Assembly (NCBI GenBank): GCA_019752375.1 | Contig: JAIEMG010000060.1 | Span: 1-64,000, forward strand | Source: Gemmataceae bacterium | Lineage (GTDB): Bacteria; Planctomycetota; Planctomycetia; Gemmatales; Gemmataceae | Length of the DNA stretch: 64,000 nt | Direction of reading: 5' to 3' | Shown here: positions 16,299 through 24,049 of the stretch, piece after piece | How positions within the stretch are numbered: position 1 is the first letter of the stretch | How the letters are laid out: the number at the start of each line of letters is the position of its first letter | Made by a program: the position numbers and the translations under genes | Notes under the pieces: generated by a model | Databases searched by the model: none | What the model saw: the letters and a program-made list of their open reading frames with translations, nothing else | What the model was told of the DNA's origin: nothing

Positions 16299-16346
16299 AT
16301 CGCGCGCAGGCAGTTTCGCAGTCCGATTCGTCACGGGAGAGCACTC

Positions 16347-17399
16347 ATGGAAAGCAAGCAATGCCCTGATTGTGACGCCGGCCTGGATCGGCGCGACTTC
16401 CTCAAGACGGTCAGCGCGGCCGCGGCGGCCGCCGTCAGCATCCCGCAGTGGGCGACACCGAAGGTCCAGGCCGCGCCAAGCCGTAGCAGCGCCGCGGAGA
16501 CGGCAGTGAAGGCGCTCTACGAAACGCTGACCGACGATCAGAAGAAGGTCGTCTGCTTCGACTGGGACTTCAAGGACGAGAAACGCGGTCTGCTGCGGAC
16601 GTTCGTATCCAACAACTGGATGATCACCGAGCCGGCGATCCGTAGTGACTTCTACACAAAGAAGCAGCAGATCATCATTCACGACATCTTCAAGGGCGTC
16701 ATCAATCCCGATTGGCATGCACGTTTCCTCAAGCAGCTCAAGGACGACACGCGCGGCCAGGAGTGGGGCGCCGAGCAGACCATCGCCATCTTCGGCAAGC
16801 CGGGGGAGAAGGACCAGTTCGAGTTCGTCATGACCGGCCGCCACATGACGGTCCGCGCGGACGGCAACTCGGAGAACCGCTATGCCTTCGGCGGCCCGAT
16901 CTTCTACGGCCATGCTGCCAGCGGGTTCAACGAGAAGATCGGCCATCCGAACAATGTCTTCTGGCACCAGGCTCGCATGGCGAACTTTGTCTTTCAGATG
17001 ATGGACGGCAAGCAGCGGGAAAAAGCGCTGGTGGACGGCAAGCGGCCAAAGGAATACGAAGTCGGGTTCCAGGGCGCGAAGGGAAAGTTTCCTGGTATTG
17101 CAGTTTCCGACCTGAGTGCCGATCAGAAGAAGGAACTGGAGCGAGTCCTGGCCGTTCTCGTGGAGCCCTATCGTAAGGAGGATCAGGAAAGAGTCACCGA
17201 TTGTCTAAAAAAGCAGGGCGGACTGGAGAAGTGCAGCCTGGCTTTTTACAAGGACGGCGACTTGGGCGATGACGGCGAATGGGACAACTGGCGGTTGGAA
17301 GGGCCATCGTTCGTCTGGTACTTCCGTGGCGAACCGCACGTCCACGTGTGGGTCAACGTCGCGTCGGTCGCGACGATTCCGTTGAACGCTCGCGGTTAG
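16347..17399 (+). CDS. Tat-exported protein resembling DUF3500
   Basis: 350 residues. The N-terminus MESKQCPDCDAGLDRRDFLK contains a twin-arginine motif followed by an Ala-rich hydrophobic stretch, so it is predicted to be exported folded; a CxxC precedes the motif. The body has GKPGEKDQFEFVMTGRHMTV, then FGGPIFYGHAASGFNEK, and near the end LEGPSFVWYFRGEPHVHVWV. The last motif resembles the His-containing C-terminus of DUF3500 proteins, an uncharacterised family. GGGAG precedes the start. It follows the exported isochorismatase-like gene and probably shares its transcript. Confidence 0.75.
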   Translation: MESKQCPDCDAGLDRRDFLKTVSAAAAAAVSIPQWATPKVQAAPSRSSAAETAVKALYETLTDDQKKVVCFDWDFKDEKRGLLRTFVSNNWMITEPAIRSDFYTKKQQIIIHDIFKGVINPDWHARFLKQLKDDTRGQEWGAEQTIAIFGKPGEKDQFEFVMTGRHMTVRADGNSENRYAFGGPIFYGHAASGFNEKIGHPNNVFWHQARMANFVFQMMDGKQREKALVDGKRPKEYEVGFQGAKGKFPGIAVSDLSADQKKELERVLAVLVEPYRKEDQERVTDCLKKQGGLEKCSLAFYKDGDLGDDGEWDNWRLEGPSFVWYFRGEPHVHVWVNVASVATIPLNARG

Positions 17400-17426
17400 T
17401 CTGATCCGCGTGCGCGGTGGATCTCG

Positions 17427-18644
17427 TCACGGCACCATCGCAAAGGGGTCCATCCGTTTGTGATGGACTGTTTCGGGCCCCGTCACACTGCGGACGCGAT
17501 AGCGATCCCAGAATTCAAAGGGGCCCGGCAGCGTTTTCTCGCTCGGAATCGGCAAATTGTGCTTGCGGGCGAGTTCCACGATGGTCCGGGGATAGTCCGG
17601 CCAGTGGTCTTGGGCGTTGTGAAGTCGGACGCGATCCTCGTCATCCAGGGCAGGAACCAGTTTCTTGTCCAGGAAGACCTGCACCCCGGACGAGAATCGG
17701 CTCGGGCGATCCGGAGTGAACTCCGGTGAGATCGGGGAGAATTTTGGTCCGAACGGCCCACCGCCACGAAACGACTCGCGTGCCACCTTCCCGAACTCAG
17801 GCCAGTGTCCCTCGACATCCCGATGCTCCAGTCGATCGCGGGTCTTCTTGTAATTCTTCGAGCGCAGCAAGTCCTGATACGGACCGGGCAGCGCGCTGAT
17901 CTTGGTGGGGCCAATGGGCCCTTGCACGGAGTAGGGATGGCTGTCGGACAACTCGACCAGTACGCGCAGGTAACGCGGCCATTTTCCCTCGGCTTCCTTC
18001 AGTCGCTTCTCCTCGTCCTTGCTCAGCAGCGGCAAGAGATTGTCAGTGACGTAGCGACGCACTTCCTCGGGAAGTTGGGCGAGGCTCGACGGCAACGGCG
18101 GATCCTTCTTGGTCAGGAGGTCGCCATGACGGACGGTCACCTGCCAGTCCGCGCGTTGCTCCCACTCCTCATGCCAGATCTTGCTGATGACCTCTTCGCG
18201 ATTTTTGGCGTTCTTGATTTGCTCCTGCTGAGCTTTGGGCAGCCGCTTCACCCACTGCTGCTCGCGCAATTCGCGGATACGGTGCAGGCGCGCCTTGCGG
18301 TCCGGTGCTTTCTCGATGCTTTGGCGCTCGGATTCCGACAGCTTGTCCATCCAGTCAGCGTAGCGCTCCATGACGCCCTTGAGCCGGCCGCGCATGGCGG
18401 GCTGCTCGGCTTGCAGATCGCGGTCGAGCTTGCGCAGTCGTTCCTGCTGTTCGGGCGACATCTTGCGGAAGCTGCCCAGGTCGCGCTTGAGGCGCGCGTA
18501 GTGCTGCGGATCCTCGCGCCATTTCTCGAGGAGTTGGCGGTTTTCGTCGGACACATCGCCTGCGGGCTCCGCGATGCCCCACAGAGGAAACGTGGCGAGC
18601 GCTAGTAGCGCCAAGAGTCGCAAGGATCGAAAATTGCGATGCAT
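17427..18644 (-). CDS. secreted helical protein in an ECF sigma operon (DUF3106-like)
   Basis: 405 residues with a signal peptide (MHRNFRSLRLLALLALATFP). The mature protein is strongly helical and charged, with repeated MSPEQQERLRKLDRDL / LSESERQSIEKAPDRKARLH-like segments in the first half, reminiscent of DUF3106 proteins, then Pro-rich segments with WPRYLRVLVELSD, WPEFGKVARES and WPDYPRTIVELARK that look like three degenerate copies of one motif. It is the third gene of a sigma factor / anti-sigma / secreted protein operon (21-nt gap), so it may be an extracytoplasmic sensor or regulator; this is inference. AGGAG lies upstream of the ATG. Confidence 0.75.
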   Translation of the reverse strand: MHRNFRSLRLLALLALATFPLWGIAEPAGDVSDENRQLLEKWREDPQHYARLKRDLGSFRKMSPEQQERLRKLDRDLQAEQPAMRGRLKGVMERYADWMDKLSESERQSIEKAPDRKARLHRIRELREQQWVKRLPKAQQEQIKNAKNREEVISKIWHEEWEQRADWQVTVRHGDLLTKKDPPLPSSLAQLPEEVRRYVTDNLLPLLSKDEEKRLKEAEGKWPRYLRVLVELSDSHPYSVQGPIGPTKISALPGPYQDLLRSKNYKKTRDRLEHRDVEGHWPEFGKVARESFRGGGPFGPKFSPISPEFTPDRPSRFSSGVQVFLDKKLVPALDDEDRVRLHNAQDHWPDYPRTIVELARKHNLPIPSEKTLPGPFEFWDRYRVRSVTGPETVHHKRMDPFAMVP

Positions 18645-18665
18645 GAGCCACGCACTCCTGTCGCA

Positions 18666-19184
18666 TCAATGGCCGGCGTGTTCGTCGCCGAACAGTTCAG
18701 GGCGATCCAACTCGTGAAGTAGATAGATGTCGTTGGCCGGTTGATACAGCCGAAGCTGCTCGATCACGCGCAGGTCGCGTGCCAGCAACTGATCCACGTC
18801 TAAGACAGGTTCGGTGCTTGGCGGCGACTTGTGAAACATCGGCGCTGCCGCGTATCCGGCGACACTTGCCACCAGCAACGCCGCCGCCCAACCAATCCCC
18901 AGCGCCCACCGTCGCCACCGGGTTCGCGTCACGCTGAGTAACCCCGGCGGGATGGCTGCAACACGCGTCACGGTGCGCTCGGTAAAGTTCGCGGACGGTT
19001 CCGGCTTGGGAAGGAAATCCAAGAGGTCGAAGGTGCGGCGCAGGGCATCGGCCTCGGCGCGCACGCGCGGGTCGCGGTTGAGCTTGGCCTCGACCTCGCG
19101 GGCCGTGGCCGCGTCGGCCTCGCCGTCGAGGTAAGAGATCAGTTCTTCGCGTTCATCATCATCGAGCGGTTTTGGATCCGCCAT
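18666..19184 (-). CDS. membrane-anchored anti-sigma factor
   Basis: 172 residues beginning MADPKPLDDDEREELISYLD, a typical anti-sigma N-terminal helix (LDGEADAATAREVEAKLNRD). A single transmembrane segment (LGIGWAAALLVASVAGYAAA, about residues 92-111) separates a cytoplasmic sigma-binding part from a 60-residue outer part. The classical HxxxCxxC zinc site is absent, so it is a zinc-independent version. The start at 19184 lies 10 nt after the stop of the sigma gene, indicating coupled expression. It presumably holds the adjacent ECF sigma factor inactive until a signal arrives. Confidence 0.82.
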   Translation of the reverse strand: MADPKPLDDDEREELISYLDGEADAATAREVEAKLNRDPRVRAEADALRRTFDLLDFLPKPEPSANFTERTVTRVAAIPPGLLSVTRTRWRRWALGIGWAAALLVASVAGYAAAPMFHKSPPSTEPVLDVDQLLARDLRVIEQLRLYQPANDIYLLHELDRPELFGDEHAGH

Positions 19185-19194
19185 GGCAGTGCTC

Positions 19195-19851
19195 TCAAGC
19201 GTCCTCGTTGGACGGGCCAGGAATTGGCTCGCCATCCATGTAGATGTAATTCTGTAATTCCAGACGCAGATTGGTGCGTGCCCGGCTCAACAGCGACTTG
19301 ACTGCCTGGGTCGTCAGGTCCATGACTTCCGCAATCTCCGCGTAGTTCATGTCCTCGAACTTGTTGAGCACGACGGCGACGCGCTGGCGTTCGTTCAGGT
19401 TTTCCAGGGCACGTTGAATGACTCCGACCAGTTCCTGCTGCTGCAGGCGCTGACCTGGCTGGCTGGCGCGGTCGCGCACCAGCTGTTCCGCCGGACGCGG
19501 TCCCAGCGCGCCCGAGTCGCTGACGTTCAACGGCACCGACGGCTTGCGCTGCCGTGTGCGCAGCGCGTTTAACGCCAGGTTATTCGCGATGGTGAACAGC
19601 CACGTCGAAAACTTGGAACGCGGCCGATACTTCTTGCGGGCACGGTACACTCGGAGAAACACTTCTTGCGCCAGGTCCTCGGCTTCCTCGGCGCTGCCGA
19701 CGAGGTGGTGCATGACGGCGACCAACCGATGCTGAAAGGCATCGACCAGTTCCTGGAAGGCGCCCGGTTCGTCGGCGCGGACGCGCAGCATCAGGCGAAT
19801 GTCCGGATCCCGGAGCGCCATCTGTGCGCTGGTCTCGCCGATCAATGTCAC
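19195..19851 (-). CDS. ECF-family RNA polymerase sigma factor
   Basis: 218 residues. Region 2 is visible as FQELVDAFQHRLVAVMHHLV and EEAEDLAQEVFLRVYRARKK (2.2), then FSTWLFTIANNLALNALR (2.4); region 4 as LNERQRVAVVLNKFEDMNYA and IAEVMDLTTQAVKSLLSRAR. The two are joined by a long linker, and there is a short C-terminal extension. The start used is a GTG at 19851; an in-frame ATG at 19821 (MALRDPDIR) is equally possible. First gene of an operon with its anti-sigma and a secreted protein. Confidence 0.92.
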   Translation of the reverse strand: MTLIGETSAQMALRDPDIRLMLRVRADEPGAFQELVDAFQHRLVAVMHHLVGSAEEAEDLAQEVFLRVYRARKKYRPRSKFSTWLFTIANNLALNALRTRQRKPSVPLNVSDSGALGPRPAEQLVRDRASQPGQRLQQQELVGVIQRALENLNERQRVAVVLNKFEDMNYAEIAEVMDLTTQAVKSLLSRARTNLRLELQNYIYMDGEPIPGPSNEDA

Positions 19852-19882
19852 GGAAGCCCCCGGGGAGGATTCGTCCGTCTTG

Positions 19883-20986
19883 CTAGATTAAACCCAGTTC
19901 CACACGCGGAGTTCCGGTCGTTGCGGCTGTCAGTCCCGAGGTTGAAACCGCCTCCACACGTCTTCGCAACTGTCCGCAGGCGGCGTCGATCTCGGATCCT
20001 TTGCGCTTGCGGACCTTGACGCTAACGCCGGCCATGCGCAAGCAATCGACGAATGCGGTCAACGCCTTCGTCGTCGGCCGCTGGTAAGGTAGCCCATCAA
20101 CTTCATTGAACGGAATCAAGTTCACGTGGGCGCAGCGCGGGCCAAGCAGCGAAACAAGCTCCCGTGCGTGCTCCGGCGCGTCGTTGACGCCGCCGAGGAG
20201 CACATACTCAAAGGTCACGCGCCGGCCGTTGCGCTCGAAGAAGTAGTCGGCCGCGTCGAGGATGGCGCCGATGCCTGTCTTCGGATTCGTCGGCACGATT
20301 TGCGTGCGCAGTGCGTCGTTCGGAGCGTGAAGCGACACGGCCAGGTGATACTGCTTGCCCAGGTCGGCCAACCGGCGGACCTTGGCCGGCAAGCCCACGG
20401 TTGACACGGTGACGTGTCGGGCACCGATGCCAAGCCCATCGCGCGCACCGGCGACGTCGAGCGCTGCAATCAGGTTGTCCAGGTTCGCCAGCGGCTCGCC
20501 CATGCCCATGACGACAATGTTGGTCAGTCGTTCGTCCGCTGGCAACAGGTTGCGTAGCCGAATCAGCTGCTCCAGAATTTCACCAGACGTCAAGTTGCGA
20601 AAGACGCCGTCAATGCCACTGGCGCAAAACACGCATCCCATGCCGCAGCCAACCTGCGTGCTGATGCATGCGGTACGACGATCGCGTTCTTGGATCAAGA
20701 CGCATTCGACGAAGCGATCGTCGGCCAGCCGAATCAGCAGCTTGTGCGTCTGATCGCTCGATGTCTGGTGGCGTTCGATGCGCGTACCCAGCGGAACAAA
20801 CTCAGCGGCAAGATCCTGACGCAACGCCAATGGCAGGTCCGTCATCTGCTCAAATGATTCGGCGCGGCCAGCAACGATCCAGCGCTCGATCTGACGAGCG
20901 CGCATGCGCTTCTGACTGCGCGATTCGAGCCAGCCGAGCAGTTCGGATGACGGACAATCGAGTAAGGGCTTGAGCGTGCCATTCAT
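19883..20986 (-). CDS. rlmN: 23S rRNA (adenine-C2)-methyltransferase RlmN
   Basis: 367 residues of the radical-SAM RlmN family, which methylates A2503 of 23S rRNA and A37 of some tRNAs. The 4Fe-4S motif CxxxCxxC is at Cys114/118/121 (CGMGCVFC). VVMGMGEPLANLDNL follows, and VNLIPFNEVDGLPYQRP and the C-terminal EIDAACGQLR supply the conserved second catalytic cysteine. The frame is open far upstream, but the ATG at 20986 begins the family-typical N-terminus (MNGTLKPLLD). It is 31 nt upstream of the sigma factor gene on the same strand. Confidence 0.93.
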   Translation of the reverse strand: MNGTLKPLLDCPSSELLGWLESRSQKRMRARQIERWIVAGRAESFEQMTDLPLALRQDLAAEFVPLGTRIERHQTSSDQTHKLLIRLADDRFVECVLIQERDRRTACISTQVGCGMGCVFCASGIDGVFRNLTSGEILEQLIRLRNLLPADERLTNIVVMGMGEPLANLDNLIAALDVAGARDGLGIGARHVTVSTVGLPAKVRRLADLGKQYHLAVSLHAPNDALRTQIVPTNPKTGIGAILDAADYFFERNGRRVTFEYVLLGGVNDAPEHARELVSLLGPRCAHVNLIPFNEVDGLPYQRPTTKALTAFVDCLRMAGVSVKVRKRKGSEIDAACGQLRRRVEAVSTSGLTAATTGTPRVELGLI

Positions 20987-21121
20987 ATAGCCACATCTTA
21001 CGCGCGGACGGGGTTGCTTGCCAAGCAATCGCGTTGCGATCCCATCCTTCGGAGCGCCATCTGCACTGCATGACTCGTCGGCCAAGAGTGAATCGATCTT
21101 TTCGTATCGCCGGTGGCCGTT

Positions 21122-21141
21122 TCTTGTAGAATAATACAAGA
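21122..21141 (+). promoter_or_regulatory. candidate autoregulatory operator of the toxin-antitoxin pair
   Basis: A perfect inverted repeat, tcttgta (21122-21128) / tacaaga (21135-21141), spaced by gaataa, overlaps AT-rich sequence that could hold the -10 (tagaat). It lies directly before the AGGAGG (21144-21149) of the toxin gene. XRE antitoxins commonly bind such sites to repress their own operon. Confidence 0.5.
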
Positions 21142-21157
21142 CTAGGAGGATGGGGCG

Positions 21158-21454
21158 GTGCCGAGCGTCGAGTGTATCTGGGATCTCGCAGACGACCCGG
21201 AAGGCAATTTCCAGCACATTGCCGAGCATGGTATCACGGTCGAGGAGGCAGAAGAAGTCGTCCGAGACTGCTACGAAGCCGCTGTCGCCAGCCGAAGCAG
21301 CGGACGACCGACGGTGTTTGGCTGGACCACTACCGGCAAATATCTGGCGGTGGCGTTCGAGATCGTGGATGCGGATTTGCCGCAAGTGTATATCGTGACC
21401 GCGTACGAGGCGCCCCCGCCCGCCGCACCCAAACGAGGAAGAAGGAAGCGATGA
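21158..21454 (+). CDS. BrnT-like toxin of a type II toxin-antitoxin pair
   Basis: 98 residues from a GTG start with AGGAGG 8 nt upstream; the ATG at 21150 is in another frame. The order of elements, IWDLADDPEGNFQHIAEHGI with VEEAEEVVRD, then a beta-rich part ending in LPQVYIVTAYE, resembles the BrnT RNase-like fold (core pattern: W-D-x-x-K/E-x-N-x-x-K/H-H-G, then VxxAxxVxxD). Unlike the canonical pair, the partner is an XRE protein and not BrnA. The stop overlaps the next start (ATGA), as is usual in such operons. Family assignment is by pattern, not by search. Confidence 0.6.
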   Translation: MPSVECIWDLADDPEGNFQHIAEHGITVEEAEEVVRDCYEAAVASRSSGRPTVFGWTTTGKYLAVAFEIVDADLPQVYIVTAYEAPPPAAPKRGRRKR

Positions 21455-21891
21455 ACGATAAGAAGCACAAAACCATCGAACGGACTCCGGAACAGCGGGC
21501 CCAGCACCAGGCCATCCGGAACGCATTTCGCGATTGGCACCCGGGGCCCGAGGAACTGATCGCTAGCGGCGCGGCGGCGCAGCTCGGCCTCGACGTTGTG
21601 CACGCGCCTGCCGAAGAACTGTTCCGGCAGCTGAAAGCATCCCGCGAGGCAGCGGGGTTGACCTTGGCGGACTTGTCGGCACGCTGCGGCATTGACCAGC
21701 CGGCGCTGTCGCGGCTGGAAAATGGCCACACCCAGAACCCGACTTTGGATACGCTCTGGCGCTATGCCGCAGCCGTCGGCAAACGACTCGTGTTATCCAC
21801 CGAAGACGTGCAGAACACGCGACCAGCGCCGCCGACCGCCACGCCACCCACGGCGAAGAGGGCAACCGCGAGGAGGAACAAAACGGCGTGA
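21451..21891 (+). CDS. XRE-family antitoxin / transcriptional regulator
   Basis: 146 residues. The Cro/C1-type helix-turn-helix is at about residues 50-110: LFRQLKASREAAGLTLADLSARCGIDQPALSRLENG then NPTLDTLWRYAAAVGKRLVL. A charged N-terminal region precedes it and an Ala/Pro/Lys-rich tail follows. The ATG overlaps the TGA of the upstream toxin-like gene. It probably neutralises the toxin and binds the inverted repeat at 21122-21141. GGAAG lies just upstream. Confidence 0.8.
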   Translation: MNDKKHKTIERTPEQRAQHQAIRNAFRDWHPGPEELIASGAAAQLGLDVVHAPAEELFRQLKASREAAGLTLADLSARCGIDQPALSRLENGHTQNPTLDTLWRYAAAVGKRLVLSTEDVQNTRPAPPTATPPTAKRATARRNKTA

Positions 21892-21941
21892 ACAATTGAC
21901 GGCCAAAAGTTGGCAACGATACCTCATGAACCGGAAAAATC

Positions 21942-22241
21942 ATGCCGGTTGAATCACGTGTCGCATCAAGGCGGATCGGGCCGATGAGAATGTATGAATT
22001 TGATCTGCTGCTCATGGACGTCCGCGAGGTGACGGACGACCAAGCCGATGCGCTTTTCGCGGCTGGCTGCGACGATGGCACGCCGGCTTCGTGCAACGGT
22101 ACCGCCTGGATTCATTTCGACCGCCAAGCGACATCGCTGGAAGTGGCCATTCGCTCTGCCGTCACGCAGGTTCAGGCTGCGGGCTTCACTCTGTCAAAGG
22201 TTGAAATAGATGTGGCTTCGGCTGTGTTCCAGCAGGCGTAA
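21942..22241 (+). CDS. hypothetical protein (99 aa)
   Basis: 99 residues if started at the ATG at 21942; an internal ATG at 21984 would give MRMYEFDLLLMDVREVTDDQ as the first residues, which looks like a natural protein start. Pattern: a beta strand, an acidic helix (TDDQADALFAAGCDDG), a second strand (NGTAWIHFDR), a helix (SLEVAIRSAVTQVQAAG) and a strand (FTLSKVEIDV). This is a compact alpha/beta layout. No family recognised. It lies 35 nt upstream of the DUF4058-like gene on the same strand. Confidence 0.55.
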   Translation: MPVESRVASRRIGPMRMYEFDLLLMDVREVTDDQADALFAAGCDDGTPASCNGTAWIHFDRQATSLEVAIRSAVTQVQAAGFTLSKVEIDVASAVFQQA

Positions 22242-22276
22242 CCGGGCTGACGTTCAACGACTTTGGGAGTGCACTC

Positions 22277-23005
22277 ATGCCGTTGCTCGATCACTTTCAT
22301 CCGCCATTGAGTGCTGAACGACGCTGGGAGTCGTTCCACTCCAGCTGGGCCACGCGACTTGCGGATGCCCTGACCGACCGCTGGCTTCCCCCCAATTACA
22401 TCGCCGAAGAACATGCTCACCTTGGCTCAACGGTCGAGATTGATGTGGCTACTTTCGAGAGAGATCCACCAACAACTGCCGAGGCCGGAGCGGCCGTCGC
22501 GGCGACGAAGGTGTGGTCGCCGCCCGCCGCTGATGGTGCGCTTCCTTCGGTATTCCCCGACACCTTCGAAGTGCGGGTGCTGTCTACGGACACTGGACCC
22601 AAGCTCGTCGCGGCGATCGAGTTGATCAGCCCCGGCAACAAAGATCGGCCGGCTGAACGGAGGGCGTTCGCCACCAAGTGCGCCAGCTACTTGTACCAGG
22701 GAATCAGCGTCATCATCGTCGACATCGTGACGAACCGGCGTGCTAACCTGCACAATGAGATGCTTCGGATCATGGAGTCTGCCGCAGTACTCACGCTGCC
22801 GCCGGAACTGAGCTTGTATGCGGTCGCGTATCAGCCGATGAAGCGTGGCGTGAGGGACGAGATTGACGTCTGGCGCTCGCCCCTTGCACTGGGCCAGCCC
22901 TTACCCACGTTGCCGCTTGGACTGCGAGCGGATCTGGTGATTCCTGTCGACTTCGAAGCAACGTATGCCGAAGCATGTGCTCGCAAGCGGCTGACGGGCT
23001 CCTGA
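22277..23005 (+). CDS. DUF4058-like protein (restriction-endonuclease-like fold suspected)
   Basis: 242 residues beginning MPLLDHFHPPLSAERRWESF, a start I associate with planctomycete DUF4058-type proteins. It contains VEIDVATFERDP, then LVAAIELISPGNKDRPAERR, KCASYLYQGISVIIVDIVTN and LPLGLRADLVIPVDFEATYA. The E-x-x-SPxNK element and the VxIVDxV strand resemble the nuclease core of Uma2-like proteins, so a PD-(D/E)XK relationship is suspected. GGGAG lies 9 nt before the ATG. Function unknown; it sits in the accessory patch with the toxin-antitoxin pair. Confidence 0.7.
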   Translation: MPLLDHFHPPLSAERRWESFHSSWATRLADALTDRWLPPNYIAEEHAHLGSTVEIDVATFERDPPTTAEAGAAVAATKVWSPPAADGALPSVFPDTFEVRVLSTDTGPKLVAAIELISPGNKDRPAERRAFATKCASYLYQGISVIIVDIVTNRRANLHNEMLRIMESAAVLTLPPELSLYAVAYQPMKRGVRDEIDVWRSPLALGQPLPTLPLGLRADLVIPVDFEATYAEACARKRLTGS

Positions 23006-23013
23006 ACCAAATC

Positions 23014-23937
23014 TCAAAGCGGTGGAAATGGCGAGGGCGGCGGTTCGTACGCCCGCTCCCTGATCTCGGCTCGCATCGGCGTCGCCTTGACCGGCGGCAA
23101 CAGGTTCGGCTCAAAGAGTGGTGAATGGCGCAGGCCAAGGCGATTCAGCCAGTAGCTGCCGACGACGCCCAACGTACTGACGCCGTAGCGCAGGCTGCGC
23201 TTGAAATTGATGCTGCTCGCCTCGTCGAAGTAGCGGACAGGCACTGGGATGTCGCCCAAGCGGAAACCGAGGTGGATGGCTTGCACCAGGAACTGGGTGT
23301 CGAACACGAAGTCATCGGAGTTGCGTTCGAAGGCCACCTTTTCCAGCACGGCCCGGCGATACACGCGGAAACCGCTGTGGAAGTCGCCCAGGTTCTGGCC
23401 CAACGCCAGGTTTTCGGCTGCCGTCAAGAAGCGGTTACTGATGTATTTGTAGACCGGCATGCCGCCGTGCAACGCTTCCTCGCGCGAGCGAATGCGGCTG
23501 CCAAGCACGATGTCGCAGATGCCGAGCTCGATGATGCCGACGGCGTGGGGAATCACCCGGCTATCGTACTGGTAATCCGGATGGATCATCACGACCACGT
23601 CGGCGCCGCGCTCCAGGGCATAGCGGTAGCAGGTCTTCTGGTTGCCGCCGTAGCCGCGGTTTTGCGGATGCTCGATGACCGTCAAGCCCATGTCGCGAGC
23701 CACCTGCACGGTGCGATCGGTGCTGCCATCATCTACAAGCAGCACTTCGTCGATGGAGCCAACGGGCACGTCCGCCAGGGTGGCCGCCAGGGTGCGTTCG
23801 GCGTTGTAGGCGGGCAGCACAGCCATGATCTTGTGCTGGCGCTGAACCGTGGGCTCGCCTTCCGGAACGAGGATGCGCTCGACGTGGAAAATCTCATGGC
23901 AGGGATTCAGCGGCGGCGTGTGCAGCAGTGGCGCCAT
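23014..23937 (-). CDS. family 2 glycosyltransferase (dolichyl-phosphate-sugar synthase-like)
   Basis: 307 residues from the ATG at 23937 (GAGGAAG 6 nt upstream); the frame runs further upstream with no good start. The GT-A fold is clear: [20 protein letters not shown], the DDGSTDRT nucleotide-sugar motif, and [20 protein letters not shown] with the metal-binding region. No long hydrophobic tail follows the catalytic domain, so it is probably cytoplasmic or peripheral. It resembles enzymes that move sugars to polyprenyl phosphate or growing glycans. The convergent DUF4058-like gene ends 8 nt away. Confidence 0.85.
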   Translation of the reverse strand: MAPLLHTPPLNPCHEIFHVERILVPEGEPTVQRQHKIMAVLPAYNAERTLAATLADVPVGSIDEVLLVDDGSTDRTVQVARDMGLTVIEHPQNRGYGGNQKTCYRYALERGADVVVMIHPDYQYDSRVIPHAVGIIELGICDIVLGSRIRSREEALHGGMPVYKYISNRFLTAAENLALGQNLGDFHSGFRVYRRAVLEKVAFERNSDDFVFDTQFLVQAIHLGFRLGDIPVPVRYFDEASSINFKRSLRYGVSTLGVVGSYWLNRLGLRHSPLFEPNLLPPVKATPMRAEIRERAYEPPPSPFPPL

Positions 23938-24049
23938 CGGCGGCTTCCTCGGTCGGGCGGGCATGGAAAAAGAACCCACGGGTATGATCCGCAGGTTCCC
24001 TGAATTATTCCCCGGCAGAGAAGTATTATCCGCCGATTTCAGCCGAAGT

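Noticed and set aside
19883-21526. Long upstream extension of rlmN
   Set aside because: The extension overlaps the toxin gene on the opposite strand, and RlmN homology begins at 20986.
21158-23005. A possible new defence island
   Set aside because: Apart from the toxin-antitoxin pair there is no nuclease/helicase/ATPase combination; only a few small genes of unknown function.
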